Of a stretch of DNA of 5,844 nt, positions 1-5,738 are shown piece after piece (position 1 is the first letter of the stretch; each line of letters starts with the position of its first letter). Source of the DNA: Pseudomonadota bacterium. GTDB taxonomy: Bacteria; Pseudomonadota; Alphaproteobacteria; Rhodospirillales; Casp-alpha2. The stretch is from positions 1-5,844 of the forward strand of contig JAQBZY010000112.1 of NCBI GenBank assembly GCA_027620395.1. Direction: 5' to 3'. A model generated the notes under the pieces. It searched no databases, was not told the DNA's origin, and was given only the letters and a program-made list of their open reading frames with translations. A program made the position numbers and the translations under genes.

Positions 1-294
1 GCATATAATCGCCGACGTGGCGGCAATCCGGAGAGATCCCAGTAACGCATTCAGATAGAGCGCGTCACCGCCGAGGAAAAGATAGTTGTCGAGCTTGGCA
101 TTGATCTTCGGCCAGGATGCCCCGCTCCACTCGACGAGCGGCAGATAGGGCGGGATGCCGACACGGGCTTCCGACAGGCTGATGGCCAACACGATGGCGA
201 AGGGTGCCAGGAAGAACAACAGCAACCACGCATACGGCAGCCCGAGAACGAGGCGCCGGCCTAGCTTTCCATCCGCCGTGCCGTTCTCTTTCAT
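1..294 (-). CDS. potH: Putrescine ABC transporter permease PotH, N-terminal part (runs off the window)
   Basis: This is the first 98 codons of an inner-membrane permease of the spermidine/putrescine ABC importer family; the rest lies beyond base 1. Residues about 14-40 form a hydrophobic helix (core LPYAWLLLFFLAPFAIVLAI), followed by SLSEARVGIPPYLPLVEW, a periplasmic stretch, and the start of a second segment at NALLGSLRIAATSA. The same order is found in E. coli PotH as I remember it (PYIWLLLFFLLPFLIVLKIS, then IPPY). The transmembrane helices would form the channel with a PotI partner. The ATG at 294-292 overlaps the potG stop as ATGA, and no Shine-Dalgarno precedes it, so reinitiation after potG is likely. 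The EAA loop that contacts the ATPase is outside the window. Family assignment is firm; PotH rather than PotB rests on the neighbours and on these motifs. Confidence 0.9.
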   Translation of the reverse strand, partial: MKENGTADGKLGRRLVLGLPYAWLLLFFLAPFAIVLAISLSEARVGIPPYLPLVEWSGASWPKINAKLDNYLFLGGDALYLNALLGSLRIAATSAIIC

Positions 295-1418
295 GACGTC
301 AGAAACACGCCGTCGCCGGCGGGCCACGCCAGTTCCACGCGCTCGTCCCAGGTGAGCGGCTGTTCGGTCGACTGCCGGCTGTTGGCCATCGACGCCTGCA
401 CCACCCAGCCGGTGTCGAGCCGTACGTGATAAATCGAGAGATCGCCGAGATAACCGATGTCCTTGATCGTACCGCTGAGCTGATTACCACCACCGGCCGC
501 GAGCGAGCGAGCGATGGCGATCTTTTCCGGCCGCACCATGACCGTCGCCGCCTGACCGAGCGAGCCGCCGCCGTCGGCGAGCACACGAATGTCCGCGCCC
601 AAGGCCGGCCCCCGCACCGTCACTTCGCCCTCGGCATCCGCCACCACGGTGCCATCGAAAAGATTGGCGGCGCCGACGAAATCAGCGACGAAGCGGTTGT
701 CGGGCTTCTCGTAGATTTGCCGGGGTGTACCGATCTGACGGATCACACCCTGGTCCATGACCGCGATCCGGTCCGATACCGTCATCGCTTCTTCCTGGTC
801 GTGTGTCACCATGACGAAGGCAATCCCCAGCCGTTCCTGTAGGCTGACCAGTTCCAACTGCGTTCGCTCCCGAAGCTTGCGGTTGAGCGCCGCCAACGGC
901 TCGTCGAGGAGCAGGATTTTCGGCCGCTTGGCGATGGCCCGGGCAAGTGCCACGCGTTGGCGTTGGCCACCCGAAAGCTGGTCCGGCTTGCGCCCCTCGA
1001 AGCCGGTCAATTCAACCTGCCGGAGCGCTTCGGCGATGCGTTCGGCTCGCGCGTCTCGGGTCAGGTTCTCGTTCTTGAGGCCGTAGGCGATGTTCTTCTC
1101 GACCGTCATATGTGGAAACAACGCGTAGGACTGAAATACCATGTTGACCGGCCGCGCATAGGGCGGCGCATCGGTCATGTCGACGCCGTCGATAACGAAC
1201 CGCCCACCGTCTGGAACCTCGAGGCCGGCGATCATTCGAAGCAGTGTCGTCTTGCCGCAACCGGAAGCGCCGAGCAGCGAGAAAAATTCCCCCTCCCGAA
1301 CGTCGAGATCGAACCCGTCGACGACCGCCTCGCCAGCGAACTCCTTGCGCGCACCGATGACGGAAAGAATGACCCGGCGATCGCTCGCCGCCGGACGCCC
1401 GACCGGCGAGCCCGTCAT
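291..1418 (-). CDS. potG: Polyamine ABC transporter ATPase PotG
   Basis: This cytoplasmic ATPase of 375 residues powers polyamine import. Visible motifs are Walker A GASGCGKT (residues 50-57), Q-loop FQSYALFPHMTV (95-106), signature LSGGQRQRVALARA (148-161), Walker B ILLLDEP (168-174) and H-loop VTHDQEEAM (204-212). A C-terminal TOBE-type regulatory region follows (about 290-375, including YLGDLSIYHVRL). Length and motif order match E. coli PotG. One oddity is the D-loop: it reads AALNRKLRE, with Asn179 (codon AAC, 884-882) where PotG normally has the Asp of GALD. The start ATG at 1418-1416 overlaps the potF stop as ATGA, without its own Shine-Dalgarno, and the gene ends in the same kind of overlap with potH. 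PotA-type ATPases are close relatives, but the PotF-like binding protein upstream favours PotG. Confidence 0.95.
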   Translation of the reverse strand: MTGSPVGRPAASDRRVILSVIGARKEFAGEAVVDGFDLDVREGEFFSLLGASGCGKTTLLRMIAGLEVPDGGRFVIDGVDMTDAPPYARPVNMVFQSYALFPHMTVEKNIAYGLKNENLTRDARAERIAEALRQVELTGFEGRKPDQLSGGQRQRVALARAIAKRPKILLLDEPLAALNRKLRERTQLELVSLQERLGIAFVMVTHDQEEAMTVSDRIAVMDQGVIRQIGTPRQIYEKPDNRFVADFVGAANLFDGTVVADAEGEVTVRGPALGADIRVLADGGGSLGQAATVMVRPEKIAIARSLAAGGGNQLSGTIKDIGYLGDLSIYHVRLDTGWVVQASMANSRQSTEQPLTWDERVELAWPAGDGVFLTS

Positions 1419-2515
1419 TGACCGGTCTTCAGCCGGGTCCAGATGCGGGTCCGAAGCCGGTCATGTGCCGCCGATTTCAATGGCATGACGAACAGCCGCT
1501 CACGTACTTCCTTGGGCGGGAAGATCGCCGGATCGGCGAGCCGCGCCTTGTCGACGTAGGCATCCGACCCGACAATGGCGTTGGCGTAGCCCACCGCGTT
1601 GGTGATCGGCCCAACCACGTCCGGCCGCATCATGAAATTGATGAACGCGTGTGCATTGGCCGGATGCGGCGCGTCCTTCGGGATCGCCATCACATCGATA
1701 TTCGCCTGCGCGCCTTCCTTCGGCAGCACTATCTTGATGGCGACACCCTTGCCGGCTTCCCGGGACCGGTCACGGGCCTGCACCAGATCGCCGCCGTAGC
1801 CGTGCGCGACGCAAAGATCGCCGTTGGCGAGATCGTTGATGTAACTTGATGAATGTATGTACTTGAGGTTCGGCCGGAGCCCCTCGATCAGTTTTGCTGT
1901 CCGCTCGAGGTCTTCTTTCTTTTCGCTCGCCGGGTCGATGCCGAGATAGGCATAGGCGGCGGCAAAGGCTTCGATCGGATCGTCGAGGATCGAGATGCCA
2001 CAGGCCTTGAGCTTGCCCGACCATTTCGGATCGAAAATCAGCGCCCAGCTATCGATCGGCACACCCGGCGCCAGTTCGGCGATCTTCTTGGTGTTGAAAG
2101 CATAGCCGGTGCCGGCCGACATATAGGGGACCGCGTGCTTGTTGCCGGGATCGCCGGCGGCGATGGCCTTAAGGACCGATGGCTCGACGTTCTTGAAATT
2201 CACCAGCTTGGATTTGTCGAGCAGCATATAGACGCCGGCCTGCACTTGCCGGGCGAGAAACGGCATGGTGGTCGGAAACACCACATCGAAGCCGGACTTT
2301 CCGGCCATCAGCTTGGCATCGAGAATCTCGTTGGAATCGTAGACATCGTAAGTGACTTTGATTCCGGTCTCCTTGGAGAAGCGTCCAATGGTATCGGGCG
2401 CGACATAGTCCGACCAGTTGAACACATGGAGAACTTTTTCTTCCGCCCGGGCCGGCGGGCCGCCGACGGCTGAGATCAGAATCGCGGCGGCGGCGCAAAG
2501 GTGTTGCAGGCGCAT
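1415..2515 (-). CDS. potF: Periplasmic polyamine-binding protein PotF
   Basis: This solute-binding protein of 366 residues delivers putrescine or a related polyamine to PotG/PotH/PotI. A Sec signal peptide spans residues 1-24 (hydrophobic AAAAILISAVG, then PARA before EEK). The mature protein opens with LHVFNWSDYVAPDTI and contains TGIKVTYDVYDSNE, RPNLKYIHSSSYINDLANGD, and RTRIWTRLKTGQ at the end, all close to E. coli PotF. By hand alignment, the ligand residues Trp34, Ser35, Asp36, Tyr37, Glu182, Asp243 and Asp274 are kept, while the equivalents of Ser85, Trp244 and Phe276 are Thr82, Tyr240 and Asn272. Cys172 and Cys235 match the PotF disulfide pair. The ATG at 2515 is chosen because GGAAGGG lies 7 bases upstream and the signal peptide begins there. 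The open frame extends to 2698, but that stretch overlaps the hydrolase gene and does not look like a leader. Confidence 0.95.
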   Translation of the reverse strand: MRLQHLCAAAAILISAVGGPPARAEEKVLHVFNWSDYVAPDTIGRFSKETGIKVTYDVYDSNEILDAKLMAGKSGFDVVFPTTMPFLARQVQAGVYMLLDKSKLVNFKNVEPSVLKAIAAGDPGNKHAVPYMSAGTGYAFNTKKIAELAPGVPIDSWALIFDPKWSGKLKACGISILDDPIEAFAAAYAYLGIDPASEKKEDLERTAKLIEGLRPNLKYIHSSSYINDLANGDLCVAHGYGGDLVQARDRSREAGKGVAIKIVLPKEGAQANIDVMAIPKDAPHPANAHAFINFMMRPDVVGPITNAVGYANAIVGSDAYVDKARLADPAIFPPKEVRERLFVMPLKSAAHDRLRTRIWTRLKTGQ

Positions 2516-2522
2516 GGAATAT

Positions 2523-2529
2523 CCCTTCC
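2523..2529 (-). promoter_or_regulatory. Ribosome binding site of potF
   Basis: GGAAGGG on the minus strand, 7 bases before the ATG at 2515. It decides the start against the in-frame ATG at 2533, whose codon lies just upstream of this purine tract, and against the longer open frame reaching 2698. Confidence 0.7.
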
Positions 2530-2584
2530 GCATCGATAGTCCGGCTTGATTTCCGGCAGAATAGGCGATTTGCAAGCCCCGGCG

Positions 2585-2604
2585 CCAGTCCGCTTCGAGT
2601 CTGG
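2585..2604 (-). other. Weak stem-loop immediately after the hydrolase stop codon
   Basis: Directly after the hydrolase TGA, the minus strand reads CCAGACTCGAAGCGGACTGG. CCAG can pair with CTGG, and after an A-A mismatch come one C-G pair and one wobble around a six-base loop. No run of T follows; the next bases are GC-rich. It is therefore not a standard intrinsic terminator and could be chance. It sits in the 89-base gap before potF, where I found no convincing promoter. Confidence 0.2.
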
Positions 2605-3522
2605 TCAACCCGCGTGCGGCCGGCCCAGCAACGGTGCTGCCGCCAGCGCCATGCCGCGGTTGGAGTGCGCGATACCCTCGACCTCGATCAAGCGCCAACC
2701 GAACGGAAGACCAAGCGTGCTTGCAAGCCGCTGGCCCGAGGTGAAGAAGTTGTGCCCGCGCTCAAGCCGGTGCCGCCCCTGCGCCATCGCCTGCGGATTC
2801 TTCAGCAGGGACTTGTGCTCCGGATCGATGTCGTGAGCACCGAGCAACACCACCATGTCCCGGGCCAGGGCTTTGGTGATGTTATTTTGCCGCAATCGAG
2901 GGTCCTTGAGGCCAGCCGGATAGGGTAGCGCCGAGTCGGCGAAAGTGTAATAGCCGGCATTGGCGGCGGCGATGGTGCGGACCCGTGCTTCCGGGAGAAA
3001 CCAATTCAAACGATGTGCTAATTGCGATCCGGCGGAATGGCCGTAGAGATCGTACTGCTTGGCGCCAAGATCATTGCCGTCGGCGATGATATCGAACACC
3101 CGCTCGATGACATTGAACGACCATTCGTCGGCAGGCACCTGGACGCCATCACGGCCCAAGACGTTGCCTTGATTGAAGGCCCGGGATTTCGGAAAGTCTT
3201 CGACACTGAATTCCGGCGTAACGACCAGATACCGCCCAGCCTCGGCGTGCTGGACCCAAGCGTCTCGGTAGTTCGCGGCATCGCGGGCCAGCCCGTGAAT
3301 GATGAAAACGACCGGCACGTCGGCGCCAGTCCCCATGGGCCGATGGTAGAAGACGCGGATGCGCCAGTTCCGGCGCCCGCCGAGCTCGGCCTCGAACTTG
3401 CCGGAGCCGGGGTTGGGTTTTGCCACACCACCGCTGCCGAAAGCCGATGCGATAACAGGGCCCAACGTTAGGCTGGCCCCCGCCACCGCTGCCCAACCAA
3501 GCACCCGGCGCCGGCAAATCAT
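2605..3522 (-). CDS. Exported alpha/beta hydrolase (esterase-like) with Tat-type signal
   Basis: A protein of 305 residues with an alpha/beta-hydrolase layout. The N-terminus MICRRRVLGWAAVAGASLTL has an arginine cluster, RRRVLG, resembling a twin-arginine signal, then a hydrophobic stretch ending near IASA (residues 24-27), so periplasmic export is likely. VVFIIHGLARD (71-81) is the strand and His-Gly turn usually found near the oxyanion hole. GHSAGS (161-166) is the nucleophile elbow with Ser163. Asp231 in GAHDIDPE and His286 in EGIAHSNRG are plausible triad partners, as the fold expects. The substrate cannot be read from the sequence; an ester or polyester is possible. The start ATG at 3522 has AAAGGA 8 bases upstream. 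The gene lies 26 bases after the SDR stop and 89 before potF. The open frame continues upstream to 4008 only as a shadow of the SDR gene. Confidence 0.85.
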   Translation of the reverse strand: MICRRRVLGWAAVAGASLTLGPVIASAFGSGGVAKPNPGSGKFEAELGGRRNWRIRVFYHRPMGTGADVPVVFIIHGLARDAANYRDAWVQHAEAGRYLVVTPEFSVEDFPKSRAFNQGNVLGRDGVQVPADEWSFNVIERVFDIIADGNDLGAKQYDLYGHSAGSQLAHRLNWFLPEARVRTIAAANAGYYTFADSALPYPAGLKDPRLRQNNITKALARDMVVLLGAHDIDPEHKSLLKNPQAMAQGRHRLERGHNFFTSGQRLASTLGLPFGWRLIEVEGIAHSNRGMALAAAPLLGRPHAG

Positions 3523-3530
3523 CGTTGTAG

Positions 3531-3536
3531 TCCTTT
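3531..3536 (-). promoter_or_regulatory. Ribosome binding site of the hydrolase gene
   Basis: AAAGGA on the minus strand, 8 bases before the ATG at 3522. It supports that start, which also places the arginine-rich signal peptide at the N-terminus. Confidence 0.6.
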
Positions 3537-3548
3537 GGATTCTGGAGC

Positions 3549-4343
3549 TCAGCCGATTTTGATCAGCAGCCCGCCGTCGACCGGCAACAGCACGCCGGTG
3601 ATGTAGTTGGCTTCGTCGGAAGCCAGAAACAACGCCGCATTGGCGACGTCCCAGGCGGTACCCATGCGGCCTTCCAAGGGCACCTGTTGATTCCGGGCCT
3701 GGCGCACCACGTCGCGGTCGACGCCTTGCTCGCGGGCGCGGCGCTCGATCGCCATCGGGGTATCGATCAGTCCCGGCAAAATGACGTTGGCGCGGATACC
3801 GAACGGTGCGTTTTCCCACGCTAAATGCTGCGTGAAGGTGTTCACGGCGCCTTTCGACGTCTTGTAGGTGACGGTCTGACGCGCCGCCACCGACGACGTC
3901 GAGGAGATGTTGATGATAGCGCCCTTTTTGCGCTCGCGCATGATCGGCACCACGTGCTTGCACATCAGGAACATCGATTTGAGATTGAGGGTCATCAGCT
4001 CGTCCCAAACGGCGCTGTCCATGTCCGTGGTCGGCTTATCGCCCTCGGAGCGGCCGACATTGTTGTGCAGAATATCGATACGGCCGAATTTTTCGGCGGT
4101 TTTGCCGGCGACGTCGCGGCAGGCGTCTTCATTGGTGACGTCGGCGGCCATGGCATGCGCAATGCCGCCTTCCTTGGCGATGGCATCGACGGTTTCGGCG
4201 GCGCGGGCCTGGTCGCGGTCGACGACGATGACGGTGGCGCCTTCCTCGGCGAAACGGAGCGCCGTCGCCTTGCCGTTGCCCATGGTCTCGCCCGGCTGCT
4301 GCCCGCCGCCGACGACGATGGCGATCTTGTTGTCTAATCTCAT
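3549..4343 (-). CDS. Short-chain dehydrogenase/reductase (SDR), NAD(H)-type
   Basis: A classical SDR of 264 residues, the usual length for the family, which oxidises or reduces an alcohol/carbonyl substrate in the cytoplasm. The Rossmann start is IAIVVGGGQQPGETMGNGKA (residues 7-26), whose glycine loop is longer than the common TGxxxGIG. VVDRD with Asp42 at the end of the second strand favours NAD(H) over NADP(H). ADVT (67-70) and HNNVG (93-97) match the adenine-pocket and NNAG motifs. The catalytic set is Asn120, Ser147, Tyr160 and Lys164 (YKTSK). PGLIDTPM (190-197) and the VDGG near the C-terminus are also typical. The ATG at 4343 is chosen because MRLDNKIAIVV is a normal SDR beginning; the ten extra codons upstream would overlap the aminotransferase gene. 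No Shine-Dalgarno is visible, so coupling to the upstream gene is likely. The substrate is unknown. Confidence 0.9.
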   Translation of the reverse strand: MRLDNKIAIVVGGGQQPGETMGNGKATALRFAEEGATVIVVDRDQARAAETVDAIAKEGGIAHAMAADVTNEDACRDVAGKTAEKFGRIDILHNNVGRSEGDKPTTDMDSAVWDELMTLNLKSMFLMCKHVVPIMRERKKGAIINISSTSSVAARQTVTYKTSKGAVNTFTQHLAWENAPFGIRANVILPGLIDTPMAIERRAREQGVDRDVVRQARNQQVPLEGRMGTAWDVANAALFLASDEANYITGVLLPVDGGLLIKIG

Positions 4344-4350
4344 TAGACCG

Positions 4351-5199
4351 TCATCCGGCCTTGGCCATCTCAAGATAAAGTTTACGCAACGCCACGGTCA
4401 CCGGGCCGGGCACGCCATTGCCAAGGACATGCCCGTCGATCTTGATGACTGGCATCACGAACACCGACGCGCTGGTCAAGAAGGCTTCCCGCGATTCGTA
4501 GGCTTCATCGATGGTGAAGGGCCGCTCCTCGATCTCGATGTTCTCGCGCTTGGCCAGTTCCATGACCGCCTTCCGGGTGATCCCGGGTAGAATTTCATTG
4601 CCGAGGTGCCGGGTCACGATCTTGCCGGCGTCGGTGACAATGAAAGCATTGTTCGAGGTTCCCTCGGTGACGAAGCCGTCCTCGATGAACCAGGCGTCGC
4701 CGACGCCGGCTTCGATGGCGGCCTGCTTGGCCAGCGAGGACGCCAACAGTCCGACCGATTTGATGTCGCGGCGCTGCCAACGGATTTCCGGCATCGATAT
4801 GATCGCGATCCCCTTTTCCGCCAGCGGATTTTGCGTCAAGTTTTTCTTCTGCGTGAACATCACCAGCGTCGGCTGGGCATCCTTCGGGAACGCGAAGTCG
4901 CGGTCGGCGGCGCCACGCGTCACCTGCATGTAGACCAGTCCCTCGTCGACATCGTTGCGGCGGACCATCTCGTTTTCGATGGCTTCAATCTCGGCCATCG
5001 TCGCCGGCGGCGTCAGGCGCAATTCCTTCATCGAACGTTCCAGCCGTTTTAGGTGTGCCGCGTTGTCGATCAGCTTGCCGGCGATGACTGCGGAGACTTC
5101 GTAGACGCCGTCCGCGAACAGAAAACCGCGGTCGAACACCGAAATTTTGGCTTGGTCTTCGCTAAGATATTCCCCGTTGACGTAAACAATCCGGCTCAT
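4351..5199 (-). CDS. Fold-type IV PLP aminotransferase, D-amino-acid transaminase-like
   Basis: A cytoplasmic PLP enzyme of 282 residues that aligns along its length with Bacillus D-amino-acid transaminase (DAAT), which swaps the amino group between D-amino acids and 2-oxo acids. FDRGFLFADGVYEV (residues 22-35) holds the DAAT-type Tyr33 and Val35. RWQRRDIKSVGLL carries the PLP lysine, Lys147, and VTEGTSNN holds Glu179, which bonds the cofactor pyridine nitrogen. LPGITR is the phosphate-binding segment. The carboxylate-trap loop reads RGAADRDFAFP: Arg100 is kept, but the His two residues later in Bacillus DAAT is Phe102. Substrate choice may thus differ from standard DAAT. The ATG at 5199 follows GGAGGG by 5 bases; an in-frame GTG at 5205 overlaps that Shine-Dalgarno and is rejected. 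Branched-chain or amine transaminase activity are alternatives; the DGVYEV motif argues against a branched-chain enzyme. Confidence 0.88.
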   Translation of the reverse strand: MSRIVYVNGEYLSEDQAKISVFDRGFLFADGVYEVSAVIAGKLIDNAAHLKRLERSMKELRLTPPATMAEIEAIENEMVRRNDVDEGLVYMQVTRGAADRDFAFPKDAQPTLVMFTQKKNLTQNPLAEKGIAIISMPEIRWQRRDIKSVGLLASSLAKQAAIEAGVGDAWFIEDGFVTEGTSNNAFIVTDAGKIVTRHLGNEILPGITRKAVMELAKRENIEIEERPFTIDEAYESREAFLTSASVFVMPVIKIDGHVLGNGVPGPVTVALRKLYLEMAKAG

Positions 5200-5204
5200 T
5201 TCCA

Positions 5205-5210
5205 CCCTCC
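5205..5210 (-). promoter_or_regulatory. Strong ribosome binding site of the aminotransferase gene
   Basis: GGAGGG on the minus strand, 5 bases before the ATG at 5199. It is the best Shine-Dalgarno in the window and excludes the GTG at 5205, whose codon overlaps it. Confidence 0.75.
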
Positions 5211-5241
5211 GATCATGCGACCGGTATTTGAGCCGTCCCGG

Positions 5242-5258
5242 CGGTTTCGAGCAAACCG
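5242..5258. repeat. Six-base-pair inverted repeat between the flavodoxin-like gene and the aminotransferase gene
   Basis: CGGTTT (5242-5247) and AAACCG (5253-5258) form a perfect six-pair stem around a five-base loop. On the minus strand it lies five bases after the flavodoxin-like stop and is followed by GC-rich sequence, so it is not a T-tailed terminator in the gene direction. On the plus strand it is followed by TATTTT, but no plus-strand gene is recognised there. It could protect a transcript end, bind a regulator or be chance. Confidence 0.3.
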
Positions 5259-5263
5259 TATTT

Positions 5264-5731
5264 TCAGAAAATTCCGGATTCCAGGCCGGCCGCCATCGTC
5301 ATGCCGAGTTCGCGGGCATCATCAAGAAAGCCGTCCCGCCACACGCCCTTGCAGATAATGGGTTCCTGAACCGCCTTCCAGCGGAGCCCGGTGGCAATGC
5401 TTTCAATGGCGCGGCGGGTGCCGGTGCCGTCCAAACCAGCCCGGATCAGCAGTGCATACGGAAGCCCCTGCTTGTCGTCGATGACGCCGTAATAGGTGCG
5501 GTCGAAGAAATCCTTGAGCGCGCCCGACATGTAGCCGAGGTTCTCCGTCGTCATCAGGATCACCGCGTCGGCGGCGAGCACATCCTCGGGCCCGGCATCA
5601 AAGGGCGAGAGCGCGATCACCTCGACGCCGGCGATTTCCGCGGTCCCGGCACCGTCAAGAATGGCGTCCCTGAGCGCCGCCGTGTTCGGCGAGGGGCTGT
5701 GCGCGACGATCAGGAGCCGCTTCGCCATCAT
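5264..5731 (-). CDS. Flavodoxin-fold (FMN-binding) family protein
   Basis: A small cytoplasmic protein of 155 residues with flavodoxin/NAD(P)H-dependent oxidoreductase character. RLLIVAHSPSPNTAAL (residues 5-20) is the first strand followed by a Ser/Thr-rich loop that would hold the FMN phosphate. DAVILMTTENLGYMSG (55-70), then LKDFFDRTYY (72-81), is the second flavin-binding region typical of this family. A third loop, IRAGLDGTGTRRA (96-108), fits the remaining flavin contact. The partner and substrate are unknown; electron transfer or quinone/FMN reduction is possible. Two tandem ATG codons (5731 and 5728) could start it; neither has a clear Shine-Dalgarno, and the previous gene stops only 7 bases upstream, suggesting coupled translation. 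The gap to the aminotransferase gene is 64 bases, so shared function with it is uncertain. Confidence 0.8.
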   Translation of the reverse strand: MMAKRLLIVAHSPSPNTAALRDAILDGAGTAEIAGVEVIALSPFDAGPEDVLAADAVILMTTENLGYMSGALKDFFDRTYYGVIDDKQGLPYALLIRAGLDGTGTRRAIESIATGLRWKAVQEPIICKGVWRDGFLDDARELGMTMAAGLESGIF

Positions 5732-5738
5732 GCCCGGG

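Noticed and set aside
957..1421. Plus-strand ORF of 154 codons opposite potG
   Set aside because: No recognisable motif; it mirrors the intact, motif-complete potG and is expected by chance in GC-rich DNA.
1853..2473. Plus-strand ORF of 206 codons opposite potF
   Set aside because: Antisense shadow of a well-supported gene, without motifs or a convincing ribosome binding site.
2516..2604. Promoter for potF (TTGCAA at the right kind of distance upstream)
   Set aside because: No acceptable -10 hexamer lies about 17 bases downstream of it; TATTCT is too close to TTGCAA. An internal promoter remains possible but is not supported.
2516..2698. Upstream in-frame extension of potF by 61 codons
   Set aside because: It would bury the signal peptide inside the protein, overlap the hydrolase gene and ignore the Shine-Dalgarno at 2523-2529; PotF length fits the ATG at 2515.
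3523..4008. Upstream in-frame extension of the hydrolase ORF
   Set aside because: It lies mostly inside the SDR gene in another frame, shows no domain-like sequence, and would displace the N-terminal Tat-like signal.
3825..4337. Plus-strand ORF of 170 codons opposite the SDR
   Set aside because: Low-complexity His/Asp/Arg/Gly-rich translation typical of antisense reading of GC-rich coding DNA.
4606..5052. Plus-strand ORF of 148 codons opposite the aminotransferase
   Set aside because: Shadow of a gene whose catalytic residues are all present on the minus strand.
5242..5263. Intrinsic terminator on the plus strand (stem followed by TATTTT)
   Set aside because: No plus-strand gene ends here, the stem has only six pairs and the T run is short; it is recorded only as an inverted repeat.
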